From assembly GCA_031285905.1 (NCBI GenBank), contig JAITVH010000028.1:1-41731 (forward strand): DNA of 41,731 nt. The letters run 5' to 3'. The notes beneath the pieces are model-generated. The model saw nothing but the letters and a program-made list of their open reading frames with translations. It was not told the DNA's origin and searched no databases. Positions 6,960 through 15,000 of the stretch are shown one piece after another (position 1 is the first letter of the stretch; the number at the start of each line of letters is the position of its first letter). Made by a program: the position numbers and the translations under genes. Origin of the DNA: Prevotella sp. Lineage in GTDB: Bacteria; Bacteroidota; Bacteroidia; Bacteroidales; Dysgonomonadaceae.

Positions 6960-8693
6960 TTATGAAGACACTTCATCTTTTTTACCCAATATCCTTTTTG
7001 CTTCAAATTTTATTTTAGTAATTGTCGGAGACGGTATTTTTATTGGCTTTGCAGTTATCCTCTTTGCCATATTGACCATCTCTTCAGCTTCACCTTTGTC
7101 TTCATATATTTTCATCATTCGATATAAAGGCTGAAATCTATTAGGACACATATTTGAAGCTAATAAATAATGTCTTTCAGATTTGTCAAAATTGTCTTGG
7201 TTGTAATAGTTATCTGCTAAAAGCATTTGGACATCATAATCATTGTAATATTTTTCGCACTCATGAAGAATATCTATACTTTTAGAATATTCTTTTATAT
7301 GGTTTAATTCCGCACCATAGTTATATAAAAAAAATGGATTACCGTTCCAATGAGAATGCAGTTCTTCATAACTTGGTATGACTGCCTTTGTTTTTCCTGA
7401 AAAAGAAAGTTTTGCGATTTCTTTCCATTTATATTCGAACTGCATATCTCTAAATGAAAAATATGCTAAGAAGAATAAAAAAAATACTGTTGTGACTTTA
7501 AGTGAGGGACTAAAATTAATAGTCCTTTTGTAACAAACATCATAATTGATCTCCGATAATTTCGCTAAGCTATACGCTAAAATAAGCCAAACAAAAGGGT
7601 ATCTCAAAGGGTAAGAAAAGCAAGCAAAAATTAATATGGATAAAATAGTCAATTGATATATAAAATACTTTTTTTCTTTTAATTTGAGAATTGTAAAAAA
7701 AAGAATACCTAATAAAGAAAGTGCGACGATACCATATTCGGTAGTTAATAATAAATACTCATTGAATGGATGAACTACATTGTCAGCCAGAACTTCAAAT
7801 GAAGAGCTATGATGATTTTCGAAAAAATAAGCTTGCAGGAACATATATTGCGATCTGAACCCTCCTTCCCCCCATCCAAATAAAGGTTTTTCCTCAATCA
7901 TACCTATTGTTACTTTCCATATTAATAAACGCCCTGTTGCTGAATCTTTCTTGTAAAAAAATAGAGATATAGTTATAATCAGAAATATTGAAAAGGAGAT
8001 TAATAATATCTTAATCTTCGTGCTTTTGGTAAAATAGAATTTTATTTTTTGATATACATATAAAGCGGTTACTATCATGATAGAGATTATACCTGCACGT
8101 GAAGCAGATAAAACTATCGCAGTGGAAATAATAAGTATTGCTCCGATAGTTAAAGAAGGATACACTTTCTTTTTATCAAAAAGATAAATACAAAATACAT
8201 ACCCAGCTGTAAGGCAAGCCGCGAACCCGGCAGGATTATCGAAACTGCCAACGATCTTGAATATAGAATCTGTCGATATTATGTCTGTGTATTGAAATAT
8301 GCCATATATCGCTTGTAATAAACAGGCGATTATGATAATAGAAGGAATAATATTATCATTCGATTTAGGGAATAATTTAAAAAATAAGAATAAAAACAAA
8401 AATGTTATGGATTGGAAAGTTACTGACATTCCATATAATGTCTTTAGAAATCCTCGGAATAAAAGATAAAGTATGAGAATAAATATAATTAAAGCTATTT
8501 TATCAATTTTCAAAAGAATAGTGTTACTATAAATGCAACAAAGTGTGCAGAGTATAAGGGTAGAACTATATAATACATACCATTTAGACAACGTCTCACT
8601 ACTTACAAAGTAAGATGAAGACGCAAAAAGTATAGATGAAATAATGAATATGAGCAAAATATTGACAGAAATATTATATAATTTACTTTTCAT
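6960..8693 (-). CDS. O-antigen ligase/polymerase-like (Wzy_C) membrane protein with C-terminal TPR repeats
   Basis: The 577-residue protein has about 10-12 hydrophobic segments through residue 405, then a soluble tail with TPR-like helices (about 440-560; NPFFLYNYGAEL, DVQMLLADNYY, HYLLASNMCP). The Wzy_C/WaaL region shows SASRAGIISI, GRLLIWKVTIGMIEEKPLFG with a GWGEGGF follow-up, and HPFNEYLLLTTEYG in the large periplasmic loop. Classical family members polymerise or transfer glycans. In Bacteroidetes, TPR-bearing forms often occur next to TlpA and DUF1573 genes rather than in glycan loci (from memory). Here no glycosyltransferase is nearby, so its substrate is uncertain. It is the last gene of the cargo operon, 13 bases after tlpA. 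Confidence 0.75.
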   Translation of the reverse strand: MKSKLYNISVNILLIFIISSILFASSSYFVSSETLSKWYVLYSSTLILCTLCCIYSNTILLKIDKIALIIFILILYLLFRGFLKTLYGMSVTFQSITFLFLFLFFKLFPKSNDNIIPSIIIIACLLQAIYGIFQYTDIISTDSIFKIVGSFDNPAGFAACLTAGYVFCIYLFDKKKVYPSLTIGAILIISTAIVLSASRAGIISIMIVTALYVYQKIKFYFTKSTKIKILLISFSIFLIITISLFFYKKDSATGRLLIWKVTIGMIEEKPLFGWGEGGFRSQYMFLQAYFFENHHSSSFEVLADNVVHPFNEYLLLTTEYGIVALSLLGILFFTILKLKEKKYFIYQLTILSILIFACFSYPLRYPFVWLILAYSLAKLSEINYDVCYKRTINFSPSLKVTTVFFLFFLAYFSFRDMQFEYKWKEIAKLSFSGKTKAVIPSYEELHSHWNGNPFFLYNYGAELNHIKEYSKSIDILHECEKYYNDYDVQMLLADNYYNQDNFDKSERHYLLASNMCPNRFQPLYRMMKIYEDKGEAEEMVNMAKRITAKPIKIPSPTITKIKFEAKRILGKKDEVSS

Positions 8694-8706
8694 CTATTAT
8701 TTAATG

Positions 8707-9858
8707 TTACTTCATTAGTGTCTCTATTAAAGCATATAATTCTCGTCCTCTTAAACCTCTCGACAATATTTTTCCATGCTCATCAATAAGTATAATATGA
8801 GGAATAGCATCTATTCCATAAATTTTCGTAACATTATTAGTTTCGTCTTGCGAACTAAGCAGTTGATGCCAAGTCATTTTATGTTTTTCAATTGACTTTT
8901 TCCATATCCCCTCATCTCCGTCTAATGAGATACCGATAATTTCAAGGCCTCTTTCTTTATATATCACATTTAACTCGCTCATACTTGGCATTTCGCGTAG
9001 ACAGGGCATACACCATGACGCCCAAAAATCAATGAGTATAAGTTTTTTTCCTTTCATTAATTCAGAGAGACGGATGAGAGAACCATCCGGCATTTTTCCT
9101 TCAAAATCAGTATATCGTTTACCTTCTCGAGTTGACTCAGGTTGCATTTGCAATGAAAGTGAATCATTAAGTCGGTTCATTGATTTCTTCATTTCCTCAG
9201 TACGCTTTATAAATTTTTCTTTAGTCGAAGAAGATAGTTTTGGTTCTATTTCTGCGATATCTTTATCATTAAGATAACCGAGAGTCAGCAGAAAATATTC
9301 TCCTACTGAATTATCTATATTTTTTTTAATAAAAGTGGAATAATTTAAATAAAGACTTTTACTTAAAGAAGCCAACCTTGACGATATATCTTTTATATTA
9401 TCCGGGGTAAATAAACCTTTTGCCTGTAACTGTTGTAGGGTGTCAGCTTTCTGAGTAATCTCTTGGGAGGGAATGATAATACTTTTATTTATTTCATCAT
9501 TTATAGGTGTTCCTCCTATTGACCAGACGTACTTAGTCGGATTCTCTTCTTTATAGTTAAAATCAATTATACCCGGTTCAATAACCACCCAACAATGATT
9601 AGTGGATATAGTTATATGATAAAGATTCAGCTCTTCATTTGCTTTACCTTTAAAGGCAAATGTTTTGTTACTAATCAAAACACTATCTATATAATATGAT
9701 TTATTACCCTTCTGAAGTGTAGCCTTTGATAAATAAACATAGGTATTATCATAGGAATCATCCGCAAGTGTACCGTGAATTATATACTCGGAATTCTTCT
9801 GTGACAATAATAACAATGAATATGAAATAAAACAGATAAAAATTATTATTTTTTTCAT
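8707..9858 (-). CDS. TlpA-family thiol-disulfide oxidoreductase with DUF4369-like N-terminus
   Basis: The 383-residue protein starts with a signal peptide (about residues 1-20, MKKIIIFICFISYSLLLLSQ). An N-terminal beta-rich DUF4369-like domain follows (about 25-130), then a helical linker, then a thioredoxin fold with the redox site FWASWCMPCLREMP at about residues 279-292. It is expected to work in the periplasm or at the cell surface, reducing or isomerising disulfides. Its start codon overlaps the DUF1573 stop in an ATGA. The same transcript encodes a protein with six cysteines in a mirror pattern, a very plausible client. TlpA proteins of this type are common in Bacteroidetes, so the client link is inference. 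Confidence 0.85.
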   Translation of the reverse strand: MKKIIIFICFISYSLLLLSQKNSEYIIHGTLADDSYDNTYVYLSKATLQKGNKSYYIDSVLISNKTFAFKGKANEELNLYHITISTNHCWVVIEPGIIDFNYKEENPTKYVWSIGGTPINDEINKSIIIPSQEITQKADTLQQLQAKGLFTPDNIKDISSRLASLSKSLYLNYSTFIKKNIDNSVGEYFLLTLGYLNDKDIAEIEPKLSSSTKEKFIKRTEEMKKSMNRLNDSLSLQMQPESTREGKRYTDFEGKMPDGSLIRLSELMKGKKLILIDFWASWCMPCLREMPSMSELNVIYKERGLEIIGISLDGDEGIWKKSIEKHKMTWHQLLSSQDETNNVTKIYGIDAIPHIILIDEHGKILSRGLRGRELYALIETLMK

Positions 9859-10229
9859 TCCTCGATATAAGCATTAATTTGTAAAAGATGAATCAAAGAA
9901 TCTGTATTCGCTATAATGCAAATATAATTCTCTTGTTTTCCATATTTATTAAATGTTTTGAAAGAAAAATTCATTAAACTGGTATCATTGGGCAAAATCG
10001 TCATTTTTGACAATGATACATCTGTACACCCACAGTCCGGTTCAATACTCCGTATTACCAAAGGTGTACCTCCCGTGTTTTTTATAATTGTAGAACCTTG
10101 ATAAATACTATCTTTATGTATATTACCAAAATCATATATATCTGCTGATAATCTCAATTCAGGTTTTTCTTTTGACGTACAACTTGAGATTAGTATTATA
10201 GAAAATACCAATATTAATAATCTATACAT
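9855..10229 (-). CDS. DUF1573-domain lipoprotein
   Basis: The 124-residue protein has a lipoprotein signal (LILVFSIILISSCTS, acylated Cys about residue 17). It consists of one DUF1573 (ASH/PapD-like immunoglobulin fold) domain, with the typical sequence YDFGNIHKDSIYQGSTIIKN then SIEPDCGCTDVSLS. The function of DUF1573 is not established. Its presence beside TlpA genes is a recurring Bacteroidetes pattern (from memory), and the CGC motif may be redox-active or metal-binding. It overlaps tlpA by four bases and is separated from the upstream membrane-protein gene by a hairpin. Confidence 0.85.
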   Translation of the reverse strand: MYRLLILVFSIILISSCTSKEKPELRLSADIYDFGNIHKDSIYQGSTIIKNTGGTPLVIRSIEPDCGCTDVSLSKMTILPNDTSLMNFSFKTFNKYGKQENYICIIANTDSLIHLLQINAYIEE

Positions 10230-10264
10230 TTAGACTTCTTATTATAAATAGTTAATAGACTATC

Positions 10265-10298
10265 AAAGGCCGTGTAACTTTTATATTACACAGCCTTT
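10265..10298 (-). terminator. Hairpin between the small membrane protein gene and DUF1573 gene
   Basis: AAAGGC.GTGTAA at 10265-10277 pairs with TTACAC.GCCTTT at 10287-10298, an 11-12 bp stem around a 9-base loop. There is only a short T run on the minus strand, so partial termination or a processing and stability element fits better than a full stop. Confidence 0.5.
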
Positions 10299-10302
10299 AA
10301 AT

Positions 10303-10548
10303 TTATATTAAAAATGAATATCCTAACGACAAAAATATCAGAATTATTACACTAATAATAAGCCAATTAGGTATATGTGATATATATTTATTTCGATATT
10401 CTTTATCAAAATAAATTAATATACTAACAATTAATATTACCAAAAGACAAATATTTCTGATAATAAAAATTTGATTGAATAGCAAACAGAACACTCCTGA
10501 TAGGATGATAGAGACTATATAAGAAATAGATTTTAGGGATAGTTTCAT
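10303..10548 (-). CDS. Small three-helix membrane protein (possible immunity or partner protein)
   Basis: The 81-residue protein consists almost entirely of three hydrophobic helices (about residues 8-26, 28-47 and 60-80), with a basic loop DKEYRNKY between helices two and three. I do not recognise a family. It begins 18 bases after the stop of the six-cysteine lipoprotein gene on the same strand, so the two are probably co-transcribed. A small membrane protein directly behind a candidate secreted peptide gene is a common position for an immunity protein; that reading is inference. I start at ATG 10548; a TTG one codon earlier is also possible. Confidence 0.6.
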   Translation of the reverse strand: MKLSLKSISYIVSIILSGVFCLLFNQIFIIRNICLLVILIVSILIYFDKEYRNKYISHIPNWLIISVIILIFLSLGYSFLI

Positions 10549-10566
10549 CAAAAAATAAATTTATAT

Positions 10567-11211
10567 TTAACAAGCGTCTAAACAAACTAAATATGCAGCT
10601 GTACATGCTATAACAAGAATGGCATCAGCAGGAGGTGGGGTTAACAGAGCAGCCAAACTGCAAGTTGCATAACTTGCAGTACAAGAATTCTTGCATTTTT
10701 GAAGCTTGTCATCATCTTGCTCACTACCACTTTTTAATCTAGAAATTGAACTTTCTTCTACAAGGTTTTGTTTTTTTATCGCAGTAATAAGGTCTTTTCG
10801 AGAAATATCATTTAATTCTAATTTATTTATATTTTCGAAAGAATTTTCTCGAATTTCATTCAGTTTTAGTTTAAGGTTAATTCCAATTATTGAATTCATT
10901 TGTTCATATAATCCTTCAATGTTTTCAGCGTCTTTTTCTGTTATTATTTTTAATATCTCATTAAATTCATTTCGGTCAGACTCTGATAAATTTATATAAT
11001 TAATTCTTAAATCCTCTGCGAAGTTTTCAATATCTTCTTGAAAAGCCTGAAATTCTGGAGATGCCACGAATAAGTCAGCTTTAGTCTTATTTTCGTTTGA
11101 AAGGTCCATACCATTAACAGAATCTTCGTTACTGCAACTTTGTATAAACAAGACACCAGCGCAAATGAACATTAACATTATTATTCCGAATGTTTTTTGT
11201 TTTACTTTCAT
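10567..11211 (-). CDS. Lipoprotein ending in a mirror-symmetric six-cysteine domain (candidate peptide precursor)
   Basis: The 214-residue protein has a lipoprotein signal (LFIQSCSNED, Cys26). A helical, charged middle (about 45-165, LxEL/NEI-type heptads) leads to a 42-residue C-terminal domain that is hydrophobic and rich in Ala and Cys. Its cysteines are at 173, 177, 184, 203, 210 and 214, giving C-x3-C-x6-C-x18-C-x6-C-x3-C, a perfect mirror. The halves resemble each other (CTASYATC and CTAAYLVC), with a turn at LTPPPADA between them. I infer two helices stapled by nested disulfides, as in alpha-hairpinins, possibly released by proteolysis. It precedes a small membrane protein, DUF1573 and TlpA. 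I start at ATG 11211, because a GTG at 11268 would bury the signal peptide. No family is recognised. Confidence 0.7.
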   Translation of the reverse strand: MKVKQKTFGIIMLMFICAGVLFIQSCSNEDSVNGMDLSNENKTKADLFVASPEFQAFQEDIENFAEDLRINYINLSESDRNEFNEILKIITEKDAENIEGLYEQMNSIIGINLKLKLNEIRENSFENINKLELNDISRKDLITAIKKQNLVEESSISRLKSGSEQDDDKLQKCKNSCTASYATCSLAALLTPPPADAILVIACTAAYLVCLDAC

Positions 11212-11370
11212 AAAGGTTAATTTATAATTTCGTGATTGGCTATAAACTTTTTTGTCGTAAGTATCCACATCTGATGCAAATCTTGAATAGTAGCCTTTCT
11301 ATCCTTCTTACTTATTATTTTTTATTTATTTTTCATAGGCAGTTCTTTAATTGTTAATACTCATTTTTGT

Positions 11371-13398
11371 TTACCACCATATTTGTCCATCATCTTTATA
11401 AGTAAAAATTCGCTCCTCTTTACCTTTGGTGTGGTCATGCAATATAAAGAGTGCATTAGATGGACAATTTTCATATCGAAGTTCAACTCCATCCGCAATT
11501 TGTTTTCCTAATGACTGCCAACCATTATTAGCCCAATACATCAATTCGTATTCATCTCCGGCTTCTATACAATTACCATCGTTTCTAGGTAAATAGCTTA
11601 TTTTACTTATATTTACAGGTTTCCCAAAATCAATCCCCACCCAGCAATTATCTCCTTCTAAAGCATCAAAAAACGTAAGGGCATTCCTGTCAAAAACAGC
11701 TTCTTTTGTATATCCATCACTTAATGGTCTCCATGAATCTTCTGTACCGATCACTCTTCCTGAAATTTCTTTTAAGGAATCTTTTTCATAAAAGTATAAT
11801 TCTGCCATGTTACAATGTCCGCCATTTGGTGAACAATACCTCCAATAGCGATACCTTGTATTTATACTGTCCAATAAAATCTGTTTTGCTATAACCGCCC
11901 GTTCTTTTATTATATGTACATTGATCGTTGATGAATCCATAAATAAAGAATCGTTCGAAGCTTGAAACTTCCCATTTAGAACTCTGCCGGATACATCATG
12001 CACATTCTCCATGGGGGGGTATTTCCTGTGCAAAATCATCTCTCTTTTTTGTATAGTATCTGCTTTCAAAACAATACATTCTCCTTTAATTGTCAATAAT
12101 ACAGGGTCTTCAAAAGCCTCAATTCCCAATCTTGTATAGTAAATCGGTAGGTAAACGATATCTTTCCCCATTTTCTCAAAAGTGAAAGCCTTTTTATCTT
12201 TTCTAGCCCAATGGATAGGTATCCAGTTTTGATTATCGAAAACGGCAAGATATGCATAATTATGCTTTGAGGATGGGGTATCATTTACCTTTATATCGAC
12301 AGTCTTTAAGTAATCTGTCGTAACATCTTTAACGAAAGGTTTATTGAAAGGTGATGGTACAAATTTTTCATCCTTATTCATTTGCACCAAATCTTTATTG
12401 ATACCATACATCTTTCTGAATACTTTAGCCATCTTATGATCCTGCTTGTGTGGCCTGGCAGGGGAGCCGTCCGCACCTTCAAAAATGACAGTCTTCCCTG
12501 AATTTTCTAACAAAACACACCAAGTATGCCCCAGGCTCCTGAACGGCCATTGGGGTGTAAAATCTATCGCGCATGGAATCCCCTTAGCTCTCATGGCAGT
12601 CAATGCTAGCACATTGTAGTCATCGCATAATCCGAATGGTATCTTTGTCAGTGTACTCATCTTTTTAACAGGTAGTTCATATTTATTTATCAGTCTGGGG
12701 CGTACAAAATCCCGCAAAGCATTATTTACTGTTTCACATGCTTTATAAGGAGAGTATCTGTACAATTCGCAATACTTATGGTTTCTTAAATCTCCATTAC
12801 AAAAATCAAGAAAGAAATTCCTCCAGTCTTCTAAATCCTGCCCTTCAACTACTTTGTAAGGCAGGATAAATTCACAAAAAGCATCAAAGTCGACATGTCT
12901 TGCCCAATCTGATTCTGTCCATGAAGCAAAAGCTGTATCAATATTCCTTATTAGGTAATTTGCTGTTATAAAGTTTAAATCATTTATATACTTATCAGGT
13001 AGAGGAAAGCTATCCATAATAGCATTATATATGCTATCTTTAATATGTTCCGGTTTATCTCTGTAAAATAAATAGGCAGAGTCAATTTGAGCATAAAACC
13101 TATTCATATATGCAGTATCTGCATATGAATAATGATATTGCATATTTTCTATTAAAAAAATTGCAGCTTTTAATTTTAACGAATCTTGAATATTCTGACT
13201 ATAATGGACTAGAACTTTCTCTAGTTCTAACCTATTATCATCTGCCATTTCAAGTGCCGAACCTAATTCATCGGATTGGTAATCTTTCTTTGTACAAGAA
13301 AAAGAAGTAACTAATATAAGCCAAATTGTAATGATTAATTTGATATATATATTATGAACACATATTTTGTACATAAATATGGTATTAATTAGAGACAT
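11371..13398 (-). CDS. Transglutaminase-like lipoprotein with C-terminal discoidin (F5/8 type C-like) domain
   Basis: The 675-residue protein has a lipoprotein signal (ILVTSFSCTKK, Cys about 35). The mature part has a helical N-terminal half, then a transglutaminase-like papain-fold core with Cys in FGLCDDYNVLAL (about residue 254), His in SLGHTWCVLL (about 289) and Asp in FEGADGSP, which forms a plausible Cys-His-Asp triad. The last 130 residues look like a galactose-binding/discoidin beta-sandwich (WRPLSDGYTKEAVFDRN, CWVGIDFGKPVNISKI). Such proteins can act as amidases, peptidases or binding proteins at the cell surface. It has a good promoter and leads the minus-strand cargo cluster, 160 bases before the six-cysteine gene. 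A role in cutting or cross-linking that peptide is speculation. ATG 13374 is an alternative start nearer the signal peptide. Confidence 0.75.
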   Translation of the reverse strand: MSLINTIFMYKICVHNIYIKLIITIWLILVTSFSCTKKDYQSDELGSALEMADDNRLELEKVLVHYSQNIQDSLKLKAAIFLIENMQYHYSYADTAYMNRFYAQIDSAYLFYRDKPEHIKDSIYNAIMDSFPLPDKYINDLNFITANYLIRNIDTAFASWTESDWARHVDFDAFCEFILPYKVVEGQDLEDWRNFFLDFCNGDLRNHKYCELYRYSPYKACETVNNALRDFVRPRLINKYELPVKKMSTLTKIPFGLCDDYNVLALTAMRAKGIPCAIDFTPQWPFRSLGHTWCVLLENSGKTVIFEGADGSPARPHKQDHKMAKVFRKMYGINKDLVQMNKDEKFVPSPFNKPFVKDVTTDYLKTVDIKVNDTPSSKHNYAYLAVFDNQNWIPIHWARKDKKAFTFEKMGKDIVYLPIYYTRLGIEAFEDPVLLTIKGECIVLKADTIQKREMILHRKYPPMENVHDVSGRVLNGKFQASNDSLFMDSSTINVHIIKERAVIAKQILLDSINTRYRYWRYCSPNGGHCNMAELYFYEKDSLKEISGRVIGTEDSWRPLSDGYTKEAVFDRNALTFFDALEGDNCWVGIDFGKPVNISKISYLPRNDGNCIEAGDEYELMYWANNGWQSLGKQIADGVELRYENCPSNALFILHDHTKGKEERIFTYKDDGQIWW

Positions 13399-13421
13399 TT
13401 TATTTTATATGTTAGGTATAG

Positions 13422-13452
13422 TAAAATTAAGTTAAATTTTAGTGTTATCAAA
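13422..13452 (-). promoter_or_regulatory. Promoter of the transglutaminase-like gene
   Basis: On the minus strand a -33 TTTG (13449-13452) is followed after 19 bases by TAATTTTA (13422-13429), seven of eight positions of TAnnTTTG. Transcription would start near 13414. The rest of the 13399-13623 gap holds only AT-rich small hairpins, such as CTACTATATTTTAGTAG. Confidence 0.55.
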
Positions 13453-13623
13453 GATGTCTATATTTAGATATAGTTTTTTTAAAGGTGATATTTATTTAAA
13501 TACCTTATTATAAATCTACTATATTTTAGTAGATATAGTTTTTATATATAGCAGAGTCAATGAAATCCAGCTTTAATACACTTAATTATTTATTAATAAT
13601 CTAATTAATTGAATTTTCCATAA

Positions 13624-14400
13624 TCAACGTTTGATAATTGTAGTTACAGAACGTAAAATATTTTGTTGCTTGCAATCAGGCATAACACGACATAAAAATA
13701 ATACTCCCCAAAATTGGCGAGAGGGGTGAAAGTCATCTTCTGCTTGTTGCACAATATTAGGATGAAACTCCCATAATACACTTACATTGGGAGCTATTCC
13801 TGTTGATTTTAAAGTTTCAATTGAGGAATTAAACGTGTTTTGTAAAATTTCTTTCGATTTTGGTTTTATTTTATCTTGCTTGGATTCATCTGCGTATAAA
13901 GTAACAATTTCCATACAGACTCTTATTATAGGCTTGCCATAAAACTCCCTGTTGTTTTTTATTTCTTGTAAAACTCCCTCAAGTTGATTATTTGCTTCTC
14001 GCCATAATTCAATATTATTTTTACGAAAGCTGTTATTAGGGATTCCCTGTCTGCCACATTTTAGTTCTAAAAATAAATGGTATTCATTAACTGTACCTGC
14101 TCTGTTGATGCAATAATAATCAACACGCCCGCTATCTTCATCGATACCTCGTCGAATTGGATATTCTAAAATAAAGCAATTTGTTAAGTTTGCAATTGCA
14201 GGAACAATTATAGAATGCATTTGTAATTCTCCATAACAAAATGTTGCATACTTCATTTGCGAAATATGCCGTTCTGCATTTTTAGTACTTTGCTCTATTA
14301 GAATTTCAATAAAATCAGAAACAATCTGTTTTAACTGGAATTGTTCGGAACGCTCAATATAAAGTTTACCGACTTTAGGAATAGTTTTAATTTTTACCAT
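13624..14400 (-). CDS. Putative PD-(D/E)XK-type nuclease
   Basis: The 258-residue protein matches no family I can name. Residues 91-115 read GRVDYYC (Asp94), then after a short linker YHLFLELKCG (Glu112, Lys114). This is the D-x(n)-E-x-K arrangement in adjacent beta strands that defines the restriction-endonuclease-like fold; Glu58 in YGELQ may complete the site. The remainder is mixed alpha/beta with a conserved-looking Trp/Phe-rich C-terminus (RQFWGVLFLCRV). There is no signal peptide or membrane segment. It is a single-gene unit behind a 108-nt palindrome, near the integrase. A defence or DNA-processing role is inferred from fold and location. The active site could also be degenerate. Confidence 0.5.
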   Translation of the reverse strand: MVKIKTIPKVGKLYIERSEQFQLKQIVSDFIEILIEQSTKNAERHISQMKYATFCYGELQMHSIIVPAIANLTNCFILEYPIRRGIDEDSGRVDYYCINRAGTVNEYHLFLELKCGRQGIPNNSFRKNNIELWREANNQLEGVLQEIKNNREFYGKPIIRVCMEIVTLYADESKQDKIKPKSKEILQNTFNSSIETLKSTGIAPNVSVLWEFHPNIVQQAEDDFHPSRQFWGVLFLCRVMPDCKQQNILRSVTTIIKR

Positions 14401-14432
14401 AATGCGAAACGTGGACTAAAACTACATCTTCC

Positions 14433-14540
14433 ACTGAGGTATCGCCAAACACCTTGCTGTAAAATGAGTAAAGCCCACGCTATAACGCAGGCATTACTTC
14501 TTAATCTTTTACAGCATTTAAAAATTTGGCGATTTTCAGT
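14433..14540 (-). repeat. 108-nt imperfect palindrome upstream of the nuclease gene
   Basis: Successive paired segments run the whole length: ACTGA/TCAGT (14433-14437 with 14536-14540), ATCGCCAAA/TTTGGCGAT (14441-14449 with 14525-14533), GCTGTAAAA/TTTTACAGC (14456-14464 with 14507-14515), and GAGTAA/TTACTT (14466-14471 with 14494-14499). GCC/GGC and a TATAAC loop close it. It ends 33 bases before the nuclease start and would lie in its 5' leader. Confidence 0.75.
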
Positions 14541-15000
14541 AGAAAAGAATAAAAAGCTAATGCTTTATATCAAATATGTATGTTTTAAACCTTTTTTATA
14601 GTTATTACTTTTTAAATTTGTTTATATACAAAAGTAGTAAAAAGTTTATACCTATATATAATATGTCCGCATTCTAAAAAATCTTATTCTGATTTAAGCG
14701 TACTACCCGAAGCTATCCAATATATAAATTCCATTTAAGGGGTACCCCTCTCTCGTGCAGAAATATTGTGCAAACAAATTCTATTTGTCTCGTTCTAATT
14801 CTTCTTTTTATTCTACCCTTATGTCTTACTTACCTAAATGGTACTATGGCATAAGTTTGAATTGTCTATAATATGATTGTATTAGTCTATATAGTTATAT
14901 GTATTGTAGTAAATAGAGAGAAACATTTATCCGCGAATCTGTTTAATTTTTACGTGTATCCGCACATCTTTTTATATTGTCTGTATGTAGTTAGAAACAT
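14541..15000. other. AT-rich stretch without a recognisable gene
   Basis: No convincing coding sequence is visible on either strand. The final part (about 14935-15000) weakly resembles the end of the repeat unit that follows (ACATCTTT then TTGTCT), so it may be a third, degraded copy. A small hydrophobic reading frame at 14873-15067 (+) runs into the repeat and is not supported. Confidence 0.5.

Noticed and set aside
14341-14601. Plus-strand reading frame of 86 codons
   Set aside because: It overlaps the nuclease start and the 108-nt palindrome, has no recognisable features, and is explained by the inverted-repeat structure.
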